Shown one piece after another: positions 57,200 through 64,000 of a stretch of 64,000 nucleotides of DNA. The DNA is from Haloarcula ordinaria (lineage in GTDB: Archaea > Halobacteriota > Halobacteria > Halobacteriales > Haloarculaceae). The position numbers and the translations under genes are program-made. Position 1 is the first letter of the stretch. Each line of letters starts with the position of its first letter. Under the pieces are notes generated by a model. That model worked only from the letters and a program-made list of their open reading frames with translations. It was not told the origin of the DNA and did no database searches. The stretch spans positions 1 through 64,000 of the forward strand of contig NZ_CP119789.1 of the NCBI RefSeq assembly GCF_029338275.1, written 5' to 3'.

Positions 57200-60100
57200 T
57201 CAGTTCTCGGGCGCCGGTGCCAGGCCCGGCCCCAGCGGCGTCGTCCCATCGGCCGCAACCAGTAGCGAGTCGAGGCGGACACGGTTCTCGCGGTAGCCCA
57301 CGTCGAGCGTATGCTCCCCGGCCGTAAGGTCGAACCGTCGCGGCCGGTGGTCGTCCTTCGCCGCGCGCTCGACGGCGTGCCACTCCCAGCCGCGATACGA
57401 GCGCAGGCCGTTCCACTCGAACCAGTCGCCGCCGTCGACGCGGAGCCAGAAGGAGTTGCCGTCCATCGCCCAGACGCGGCCGAAGACCGCGTAGGAGCCC
57501 GGTTCCACGTCGACGGTGTACGACGCGACGCCGCTCCCGGTCGGCGGGTCGCTCCGGCTCTCGGCCCCGCGAACCGAGATGTACCGCTCGTTGCCGGCGC
57601 TGGGGTCAGAACCTACCCGAAAGAGGTCGCCGAGCGACCCCGCTGCGGCGTCGAGCCAGACGGATTGCGGTCGACCCGGGGAATCCGGCGCGACGCGGCC
57701 GCCGTTGACGAGGTGGGCCCGGCGCGCGTCGTCCGGGAACGACTCGCCGTAGGCCGCGACGCCGAACTCCGATTCGAGCTCACGGTTCGTCTTGCCCACC
57801 AGCACGGTGGGGTCGGCGCCGAGCCGGTTCGCGACCTCGTTCCACTCGCTGTCGCCGGGGTTCGCCAGCTTCTGGAGGGCCTGCGAGTTCGGTATCGGGA
57901 CGTGTTCGGGCGCCTGCTGGCCGTAGTACGCCGGGCGACCGTCCAGCAGGATGCCGTCGTCCCAGTCGTGCCAGAGGAAGTCCTGGAGGCGAACGTGGTC
58001 CCGCTCGACGTTCTCGAAGCGCACGTTCGCGGTCCGCTTGGGGCCGAACTCGTTGTCGTGGACCAGCAGTTCGGGGACACCCTCCTTCCCGACGTTGAGG
58101 TCGACCTGGTTGTCGAAGCGATTCCGCCGGAGTATCGTCAGTTCCTCGGACGCGCGGACGCCGACCTCCCAGCCCTCGATGGTGGAGTCCTCGACGACGA
58201 CCTTGCGGGTGTACGGTTCGTTCCGGTTGATACCGCTGCCGGGGCCGCGCCCGACGAGGTGGGCGTCTCGGATCCGAACGTTGCGACTGTACCGGAAGAG
58301 GATGCCCTGGTTGCCGCCGTGGTCGTCGTCCCACGCCGGTCCGACGAGGTCCCCGTCGTCGTCCTTGAGCGGGCCGAGCTCGTAGGCGGTGAAGCCGTCG
58401 ACGGTCCCGTAGTCGGCGTACCGCTCGTGTTCCCACCGGAACTGGTGGCGGGTGAGCGCGAGGCCGCCGCCGGAGGCGAAGGCCGTGTTGTCCTCGAAGG
58501 CGACCAGCGGCAGGTGGCTCGCGGGCGCCAGCCCGTCGACGACCTCGTCGGACGCCTTCAGGCGGTCCGCCCCCTCGACGAACTCGACCGGGTAGTTCTC
58601 GATGTCGTCGGCCCGGTCGCCGATGGACTCGTCGGCTTCGAGGGGGCGGTCGACCAGCGAGCGGTTCCAGAAGGCGAAGCCGTGGTGGCGGTGGCCGGCA
58701 GCGACGTTCTCCCTGAGCGCGACCTGCGAGCCCTGGAGCCAGAAGCCGTGGCCGCCGTGGCCGAAGTCGTCGACGTGACCCGGTTCGCCGTTGTCCTGGA
58801 ACTCACGACTCTTCATTGTCTCGCCGCTGCCCTCCGAGCGCAGAGCGAAGTTCCGCTCGAAGACCCCGCGCTCGTTGCCCGCCTCGGCGACGAACCCCGA
58901 ACCGAAGACGTCGAGGGTGATGGAGTCGCGGACCTCGGCGTGGCTGTGGTGGTTGACGACGCCCCACCCGGGACTGCCGTCGACCACCGCACCCTCGACG
59001 ACGTGAGGCGATTCGCCGATGCCCGTTTTGTGGTAGTGCAGGGCGTAGCGGGCCTTCGGGTTCGGCGGGACGTCTTTGGGTGGCGTCCCGTGGTTTCCGT
59101 TGGTGAAGGGGTAGGACTTGTCGGTCCGCCCCAGTCCCTCGAAGGCAGCGTACCGAACCGCACTCTCGGTGCCGTGGACCATCACGTGGCCCCGGCGCGG
59201 GACGGCTGTGTTCTCGGAGGCGAGTCGGACGTTCCGGGACACCGAGAGGACGTAGGCGTCGAACGACTCTCTGGGGGGAACGTGGTCGAACTGCAGCGGG
59301 CGGTCGAGGGTGACCGTCGCCCCGTCGACGCTCGTGACGGTCACACGCTCGTCCTCGTCGGCGAAGAAGGAGACACCGGGGACGACGAGTTCGTCGCCGG
59401 GCGCCCAGTTCATCGGTGGAGTGGGGAGTTCGAGCGTTCGGTCCCCGGCCGTCGGATGCGAGGCGAGTTCGGTCCATGCGGTCTTCTCGGTCCCGTGTAT
59501 CGAGAGGTCACCCATCGCGACGAGGCCACGGCTCACCCGCTCTGGGTCCCAGTCCTCGTCGATGGAGCCGAAGTCGGCGAACGTGACCGTCGCCGTCGCG
59601 TCGGGCCGAACGGGGTCGTCGGCCGTCCCGATGGTGAGCGTGCTCCCCGGCGTGGTGACGACCGTCTCGACCGTGAGGTGGGTGTCCGTCGCCGGGTCGA
59701 CCGCGAGTGTGCCGTCGACCCTAAGGGCCTTCAGTCGGGCCGTCTCGCTCGCGAGCGTCACCGTCACGTCGGCGGGGACGTGGACCCAGGCCCCCTCGTC
59801 GGGTGGCGAGTCACCGTCCCAGACAGCCGGGTCGCTCCACGCCCCGCTCTCGGCGGCCGTGTGCGTCATCTGCTTCTTGGGAACGAGGGCGAGCGGCGAG
59901 TCGTGCTCGTCGTCGAGCGCTGGCAGCCCGCGGAGCAGCCCCGCGACGATGTCGGGGTTGGTGACGGCTGCCCCGGCGAGGCCCGCTCCCAGGGCAGACA
60001 GCACTGTCCGCCGGCTCGGCCGGAACCGCGAACTCGCGGAAGCAGCGTCCGCGGTCGAATTCTCCGTCCTCGCCGTGTCTCGCTCGTCGTCTCGTACCAT
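57200..60100 (-). CDS. Tat-exported G8-domain / parallel beta-helix protein (966 residues)
   Basis: A twin-arginine signal (RRTVLSALGAGLAGAAVTNP) precedes a G8-like domain at about residues 85-200 (WSDPAVWDGDSPPDEGAWVHVPADVTVTL). Next is a long right-handed beta-helix of HxVxxN-type rungs (YALHYHKTGIG, GSPGWGVVNHHSHAEVRDS, GFVAEAGNERGVFERN, GHGFWLQGSQVALREN). A C-terminal jelly-roll-like domain follows (YTVDVEPGSYAVFGRVWAMDG). The same order occurs in the CEMIP/TMEM2 hyaluronan-cleaving proteins and bacterial polysaccharide enzymes, so an exopolysaccharide-acting enzyme is plausible. The frame is intact. Confidence 0.8.
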   Translation of the reverse strand: MVRDDERDTARTENSTADAASASSRFRPSRRTVLSALGAGLAGAAVTNPDIVAGLLRGLPALDDEHDSPLALVPKKQMTHTAAESGAWSDPAVWDGDSPPDEGAWVHVPADVTVTLASETARLKALRVDGTLAVDPATDTHLTVETVVTTPGSTLTIGTADDPVRPDATATVTFADFGSIDEDWDPERVSRGLVAMGDLSIHGTEKTAWTELASHPTAGDRTLELPTPPMNWAPGDELVVPGVSFFADEDERVTVTSVDGATVTLDRPLQFDHVPPRESFDAYVLSVSRNVRLASENTAVPRRGHVMVHGTESAVRYAAFEGLGRTDKSYPFTNGNHGTPPKDVPPNPKARYALHYHKTGIGESPHVVEGAVVDGSPGWGVVNHHSHAEVRDSITLDVFGSGFVAEAGNERGVFERNFALRSEGSGETMKSREFQDNGEPGHVDDFGHGGHGFWLQGSQVALRENVAAGHRHHGFAFWNRSLVDRPLEADESIGDRADDIENYPVEFVEGADRLKASDEVVDGLAPASHLPLVAFEDNTAFASGGGLALTRHQFRWEHERYADYGTVDGFTAYELGPLKDDDGDLVGPAWDDDHGGNQGILFRYSRNVRIRDAHLVGRGPGSGINRNEPYTRKVVVEDSTIEGWEVGVRASEELTILRRNRFDNQVDLNVGKEGVPELLVHDNEFGPKRTANVRFENVERDHVRLQDFLWHDWDDGILLDGRPAYYGQQAPEHVPIPNSQALQKLANPGDSEWNEVANRLGADPTVLVGKTNRELESEFGVAAYGESFPDDARRAHLVNGGRVAPDSPGRPQSVWLDAAAGSLGDLFRVGSDPSAGNERYISVRGAESRSDPPTGSGVASYTVDVEPGSYAVFGRVWAMDGNSFWLRVDGGDWFEWNGLRSYRGWEWHAVERAAKDDHRPRRFDLTAGEHTLDVGYRENRVRLDSLLVAADGTTPLGPGLAPAPEN

Positions 60101-60347
60101 ATCGCGTTCGAGCCTACCCAGTCGACTTCACGATATAAAACGCGGTGACCGTTCCAGGCCACGCGCGCCTTCAGGGAACTGTTGCGACCGTTCAGGACGC
60201 TGTTGAAGCGAACGGGTTCGCCTCCCTCCGAGTATCAATCGTTGAAATCGGACAGTCAACGTGCCGTTTTGGCTACCGAGCGACCGGTTTTGCGACACCA
60301 GCGTGCCGGACTGAATACTTAGTCCGCCCACTGGCGAACGGCGCGTC
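60101..60347. other. Intergenic region, no gene seen
   Basis: About 250 bases between divergently oriented genes. CGATATAAAACG near 60132 is a good TATA-like element for the minus-strand exoprotein, and TGAATACTTAGTC near 60313 is one for the plus-strand gene. No other structure was seen. Confidence 0.45.
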
Positions 60348-60662
60348 ATGAGCCTCGCCCACCTCGCGCTCGCCGGTGCCTTCGCCCTCGTCGCCGCCGT
60401 GGCCGGCACCGACGCCGCCCGGCGTGACGGGGCCTGGCTCCAGGCCGGAATCGATGTCGGCTGTGTCGTCCTGTTCGGCTGTAGCGTCGTCCTCCTGTAC
60501 ACCGATCCGCTGGCAGTACGCTACGCGACGATGACGGGTCGGACCGAGAGCGCGCTTTCACCTCGAGAACTGCTGGTCCTGTTCGGTGGCGTCGCCGCGG
60601 CGTTCACGATAGCCGTCCTCGCGGCCTACGGACTCCTGACTCGGACACGCCTGCCGACCTGA
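60348..60662 (+). CDS. Small membrane protein
   Basis: The 104-residue protein starts MSLAHLALAGAFALVAAVAG. Three hydrophobic helices are visible, with a DAARRDGAWLQAG loop between the first two. A TATA-like TGAATACTTAGTC lies about 30 bases before the ATG. Function unknown. Confidence 0.65.
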   Translation: MSLAHLALAGAFALVAAVAGTDAARRDGAWLQAGIDVGCVVLFGCSVVLLYTDPLAVRYATMTGRTESALSPRELLVLFGGVAAAFTIAVLAAYGLLTRTRLPT

Positions 60663-60703
60663 CAACGACAAACGCTTTCAGTCACACCCGCTAACCCGGA
60701 GCC

Positions 60704-61600
60704 ATGAGCGATGTGGACTTCGACTCCGAGCAGTACGAGAAGTGTCGCGAGGCCGGCGAGATTCTGGCCCAGGTCCGCGACGAGGCCGCCGAACGCGTCG
60801 AGGTGGGCGTCAGCCACCTCGAAATCGCCGAGTGGGCCGAGGGGAAGATTCGCGAACTCGGGGGCGAACCAGCCTTCCCCGTCAACATCTCCATCGACGA
60901 GGAGGCCGCCCACGCGACGCCCGAACGGGACGACGACAGCACGTTCGGCGAGGAGATGGTCAACCTCGACATCGGCGTCCACGTCGACGGCTGGCTTGCC
61001 GACACCGCGGTGACGGTGGACCTCTCGGGGCAGGACGACCTGACTGCCGCCTCGGCCGAGGCGCTGGATGCGGCCCTGGAGGTCGCCGGGCCGGGCGTCG
61101 ACGTCGGTGAGATAGGGGCCGCCGTCGAGGAGGTCATCGACGGATACGGGTTCAATCCCGTCGTCAACCTCACCGGCCACGGCCTCGGCCACTGGGAACA
61201 GCACACGACGCCGAACATCCCGAACCGAGAGGTCTCGCAGGGCGCGACCCTGGAACCGGGGATGGTCGTCGCCATCGAACCGTTCGCCACGGACGGCCGC
61301 GGGAAGGTCCAGGAAGGGTCCGACGAGGAGATTTTCGCCCTCGAACAGCAGGGCTCCGTTCGGAACCGGCAGGCCCGGCAGGTCTTAGAGCAGGTCGTCG
61401 AGGAGTACAAGACCCTGCCCTTCGCCGCCCGGTGGCTCGACTCGCCGCGGGCGAACATGGCACTGCGTCGGCTCAAGCAGGCCGACATCGTCCACGGCTA
61501 CCCCGTGCTCAAGGAGGAGGACGGGAAGTTCGTCAGTCAGAAGGAGCACACCGTCATCGTCACCGACGACGGCGTGGAAGTGACGACGCGATCGCGGTGA
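60704..61600 (+). CDS. map: Methionine aminopeptidase (type II, archaeal)
   Basis: The 298-residue protein starts MSDVDFDSEQYEKCREAGEI. Metal ligands: Asp in VNLDIGVH and ADTAVTVDL, His in LTGHGLGHW, Glu in VVAIEPFAT and SQKEHTVIV. The insertion typical of archaeal type II enzymes is present. The protein removes initiator methionine co-translationally. The gene is complete and begins 41 bases after the preceding small membrane protein. Confidence 0.96.
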   Translation: MSDVDFDSEQYEKCREAGEILAQVRDEAAERVEVGVSHLEIAEWAEGKIRELGGEPAFPVNISIDEEAAHATPERDDDSTFGEEMVNLDIGVHVDGWLADTAVTVDLSGQDDLTAASAEALDAALEVAGPGVDVGEIGAAVEEVIDGYGFNPVVNLTGHGLGHWEQHTTPNIPNREVSQGATLEPGMVVAIEPFATDGRGKVQEGSDEEIFALEQQGSVRNRQARQVLEQVVEEYKTLPFAARWLDSPRANMALRRLKQADIVHGYPVLKEEDGKFVSQKEHTVIVTDDGVEVTTRSR

Positions 61601-61612
61601 GCGGGGGACCGC

Positions 61613-61816
61613 TCACGCGTTGTTCATCCGCGTCGTGGTCGTGGTCCCACAGACCAGACACGTGCTGACCCGGTAGGGCTCGCGGGAGAACGCCGCGGTC
61701 TCCGACTCGACGTCCGGACTCTCGGTCAGTATCTCGACGCTCACCGCGTGCGGCGTCTCCGACTCGCAAGCCGTACACCCCTCTTCGTGGTCGACGTCTT
61801 GCTTCGTAGTTGCCAT
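61613..61816 (-). CDS. Small Cys-rich zinc-binding protein
   Basis: The 67-residue protein starts MATTKQDVDHEEGCTACESE. Two CxxC pairs (CTAC, CLVC) frame a beta-rich middle, a likely zinc-stabilised mini-domain. The ATG at 61816 was preferred to upstream in-frame ATGs by composition. Function unknown. Confidence 0.65.
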   Translation of the reverse strand: MATTKQDVDHEEGCTACESETPHAVSVEILTESPDVESETAAFSREPYRVSTCLVCGTTTTTRMNNA

Positions 61817-62054
61817 CGTACCTCCGTATCGGACGGAGATGCGCATAAAGACCCCATTCGGTTCTGTACCGTTCAACACGTTTCAGCGCCGCGCAACACC
61901 GCATTGAACGGGAACCGTAACGAACCCAGCGGAGCCACACGGCTCCGATTCGAACCGTGAGAACGGTTCACCGGCGTGAACTGCCGACAGATATATATAC
62001 TGTCGTCTGCCGCTCGGCAAAGTGGTTTAGACGGCCGGCCCGGACTGTCGCTAC
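61817..62054. other. Intergenic region, no gene seen
   Basis: About 240 bases. The pair GAACCGTAACGAACC near 61912 and GAACCGTGAGAACGG near 61954 is a loose repeat. TATATATACTG near 61991-62001 is a strong TATA-like element about 55 bases before the HIT gene. Confidence 0.4.
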
Positions 62055-62612
62055 ATGGACCAGGTGTTCGCGCCGTGGCGCATCGAGTGGGTCGAACGCG
62101 ACGACAAGAACCCCGACGTCGACTGCGTGTTCTGTGCGTTCCGCGACGACGACGCCGACCGGGCACACAACGTCGTCGCGCGGAGCGACCACGCGTTCGT
62201 CCTGCTGAACAACTACCCGTACAACCCGGGCCACGCGATGGTCATCCCCCACGAGCACACGGGCGCGTACGGCGACCTGGACGGCGAGACGCTGCTCGAC
62301 CACGCGCACCTAAAGCAGCGAACGTTCGCGGCGCTCGAGAGCGCGCTCGACCCGAACGGGTTCAACGCCGGGCTGAATCTCGGCGGCCCGGCGGCCGGCG
62401 GTTCCATCGGCGACCACCTCCACACCCACGTCGTCCCGCGCTGGCAGGGCGACACCAACTTCATGCCCGTCGTCGCCGACACGAAGGTCATCGTCGAGGC
62501 CGTGGAGGACACGTACGACCGGCTCCACGAGGCGTTCGCCGGGCAGGACGGGGCCACAGCCCCCGGTCCCGACGCGGCGGTCCGCGTCGAGTCACCCCCA
62601 AAGGGTCTTTGA
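62055..62612 (+). CDS. HIT-family nucleotide hydrolase
   Basis: The 185-residue protein starts MDQVFAPWRIEWVERDDKNP. Zinc-type CVFC and the catalytic GDHLHTHVVPRW (HxHxH) define the histidine-triad fold, the branch resembling AP4A/diadenosine hydrolases. The protein cleaves dinucleoside polyphosphates or adenylated compounds. It is followed closely by the CDF transporter gene. Confidence 0.9.
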   Translation: MDQVFAPWRIEWVERDDKNPDVDCVFCAFRDDDADRAHNVVARSDHAFVLLNNYPYNPGHAMVIPHEHTGAYGDLDGETLLDHAHLKQRTFAALESALDPNGFNAGLNLGGPAAGGSIGDHLHTHVVPRWQGDTNFMPVVADTKVIVEAVEDTYDRLHEAFAGQDGATAPGPDAAVRVESPPKGL

Positions 62613-62636
62613 GCACCCCCTCGCTACCTCCGGTAG

Positions 62637-63551
62637 ATGTCGCGCCGTAGCACCCTCCGGCGGGTCGGCCTCCTCGTGCTCGCAGTCAACCTGACGCTCG
62701 TCGGGCTGAAGGGCGCCGTCTGGTGGCTGTCGGGGAGCCTCGCCGTCCAGTCGGAAGCGGTCAACAGCGCGGCCGACGCCGTCTACTCGCTGGTCATCGT
62801 CGCCGGCCTCTACCTGACGACGCAGCCGCCCGACTTCGAACACCCCCACGGCCACGAGCGCATCGAGCCGTTCGTCTCGCTGTTCGTGGCGGCCGGAATC
62901 TTCTTCGCCGGCGGCGTCGTCATCTGGCAGTCCGGCACCGCCCTGTTGACCGGGGACGTCAGCGTCACGAGCGGGCCCGCCGCCATCGGCGTGTTGCTCT
63001 TCTCGGCGGCCGCGAAGTACGGCCTCTACCGCTACTGCCTGGCGGCCGGCGAGGAGCGTCGCTCCCCGGCACTGATCGCGACGGCCAAGGACAACCGCAA
63101 CGACATCCTCACCGCGGGCGCCGCGCTCGTCGGCGTCGTCGGGGCGCTGCTCGGCTTCCCCCTCGCTGACCCCCTCGCCGCCATGGTCGTCGCCGTCGGC
63201 ATCCTCTACACCGGCGTCGAGGTGGTCCGGGACAACGTCACCTACCTCGTCGGCGGCGCACCGCCGGAGGAACTGCGCAGAGAGATTCTGAACCGCGCGC
63301 TGGCCCACCCCGACGTCGAGGGGGCCCACGACGTCATCGCCCACTACGTCGGCCCCGAAATCGACGTGAGTCTCCACATCGAGGTGGAGGGCGAGCGGAC
63401 GCTGAACGAAGCCCACGACATCGAGACGGCCGTCATCCAGGCGGTGCGGGACCTCCCAGAAGTGGACGACGTGTTCGTCCACGTCGACCCGAGGGAGCTG
63501 GGCGAGTGGAAGAACGACGACGAGGTCGACCGACTGGCCGACTGGGACTGA
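62637..63551 (+). CDS. Cation diffusion facilitator (Zn/Fe/Mn efflux)
   Basis: The 304-residue protein starts MSRRSTLRRVGLLVLAVNLT and has six membrane helices. The first metal-site motif appears as SEAVNSAADAVYSLV, and HPHGHERIEPFVSLFVA holds the family's His motif. KDNRNDILTAGAALVG is the second-site helix. The cytoplasmic C-terminal domain (AHPDVEGAHDVIAHYVGPEIDVSLHIEVE) carries His ligands. It exports divalent metal ions against protons. The gene is complete. Confidence 0.92.
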   Translation: MSRRSTLRRVGLLVLAVNLTLVGLKGAVWWLSGSLAVQSEAVNSAADAVYSLVIVAGLYLTTQPPDFEHPHGHERIEPFVSLFVAAGIFFAGGVVIWQSGTALLTGDVSVTSGPAAIGVLLFSAAAKYGLYRYCLAAGEERRSPALIATAKDNRNDILTAGAALVGVVGALLGFPLADPLAAMVVAVGILYTGVEVVRDNVTYLVGGAPPEELRREILNRALAHPDVEGAHDVIAHYVGPEIDVSLHIEVEGERTLNEAHDIETAVIQAVRDLPEVDDVFVHVDPRELGEWKNDDEVDRLADWD

Positions 63552-63556
63552 GCGCG

Positions 63557-64000
63557 TCAGTCCGCCAGCCGCGCCCGTTCGAGCGGTTCGCCGAAGGCGT
63601 AGACGGTGTTGTGGCTCGTTACCTCGACGTCGACCACGTCCCCGACTTCGAGCCCGCGGGTCTCGGCGTCGGCGACGACCACCTGCCGGTAAGCCTCGTC
63701 GTACCCGACCAGGGACTCGTCGGTGCCGTCCTCGACCAGGAGGACAGACGACGTTCGGCCCACCATCTCCTCGTACGCCTGTCCGGTGAGTTCCATCTTC
63801 AGCTCGCTCATCGCCTTCGAGCGGTCCTTCTTCGTCTGGCCGCCCAGCCCCTTCATGTCGGCGGCGTCGGTGCCGGGCCGCTTCGAGAAGCGCGTGACGT
63901 TGATTTTCTCCGGCCGTGTCTCGCGCAGCAGTGCCATCGACTGCTCGTGGTCCTCGGGTTCCTCGGTCGGGAAGCCGACGATGAAGTCCGTCGAGAGCGT
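63557..64000 (-). CDS. MiaB-like tRNA methylthiotransferase, 3' part (partial at window end)
   Basis: The open frame continues to the window edge (TLSTDFIVGFPTEEPEDHEQ near 63940-64000, the radical-SAM TIM-barrel end). It ends with a TRAM domain (GRTSSVLLVEDGTDESLVGYDEAYRQVVVADAETRGLEVGDVVDVEVTSHNTVYAFGE). This is the archaeal CDKAL1/MtaB type that adds a methylthio group to t6A37 of tRNA. The cluster-binding N-terminus lies outside the window. Only five bases separate its stop from the CDF gene's stop. Confidence 0.85.
   Translation of the reverse strand, partial: TLSTDFIVGFPTEEPEDHEQSMALLRETRPEKINVTRFSKRPGTDAADMKGLGGQTKKDRSKAMSELKMELTGQAYEEMVGRTSSVLLVEDGTDESLVGYDEAYRQVVVADAETRGLEVGDVVDVEVTSHNTVYAFGEPLERARLAD

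Noticed and set aside
57311..60148. A 945-codon plus-strand open frame opposite the G8/beta-helix gene
   Set aside because: It mirrors a gene with a Tat signal and clear domains; its own sequence is Val/Arg-rich without motifs.

Overview
The window is haloarchaeal DNA (class Halobacteria). The proteins are strongly acidic, many exported proteins carry twin-arginine lipoprotein signals, and the families include HalOD1 proteins, a Bat-type regulator, an archaeal class I HMG-CoA reductase, an N-terminal type IV pilin domain and a PhiH1-type repressor. GC is high in the core and dips in accessory stretches. The gene set would fit a Haloarcula relative, but that placement is a guess.

Layout. (1) 1-1155: an upstream gene tail and a CPBP-type membrane protease. 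(2) About 1.2-17.4 kb: a decaying accessory zone. It holds three copies or remnants of a very small tyrosine-recombinase unit, an IS6-type IS beside a pilin gene, an IS5-type IS inside a REC/histidine-kinase gene, a second IS5-type IS (one full copy and one internally deleted copy), a MITE-like repeat, a broken metalloprotease and three exported lipoprotein genes, two of them frameshifted. (3) 17.47-32.70 kb: fourteen co-directional minus-strand genes, mostly touching or overlapping, with Shine-Dalgarno motifs visible before many of them. They encode an MCM helicase, a P-loop ATPase, a 584-residue membrane protein, a 1348-residue repeat-rich surface protein anchored in the membrane, a second secreted membrane-anchored protein, and about eight small multi-span membrane proteins. 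This is the most interesting part: it looks like the membrane-envelope and replication module of a pleomorphic virus, a plasmid-vesicle element or a related selfish element. (4) 32.85-43.96 kb: an AbrB-like regulator, unknown genes, the second recombinase copy (inverted relative to the first), small membrane proteins, a lipoprotein, a PhiH1-like repressor with a palindromic operator candidate, a cassette of small zinc-finger genes plus a J-domain gene with stop/start overlaps, a structured RNA or att-like segment, and a frameshifted tyrosine integrase. Sections 3 and 4 probably form one integrated element, interrupted by the recombinase unit. (5) 44.3-64 kb: ordinary chromosome with a HalOD1 protein, a LOV-containing Bat regulator, moaB, aldo/keto reductase, hmgA, cupin, lipoproteins, icd, isoaspartyl peptidase, a G8/beta-helix exoprotein, methionine aminopeptidase, a HIT protein, a CDF transporter and the 3' part of a MiaB-like methylthiotransferase.

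How it works together. The minus-strand operon would provide replication and membrane assembly. Its promoter lies in the divergent 32.70-32.85 kb gap facing the AbrB-like gene. The 40.3-43.96 kb block resembles an immunity/early/integration region. Single-base indels also break housekeeping genes (icd, moaB), so some frameshifts may be sequence errors. Their density between 4.5 and 17.4 kb is nevertheless far above that in the core, which supports real decay there. Many small genes in this annotation were translated by eye, and no database search was run.
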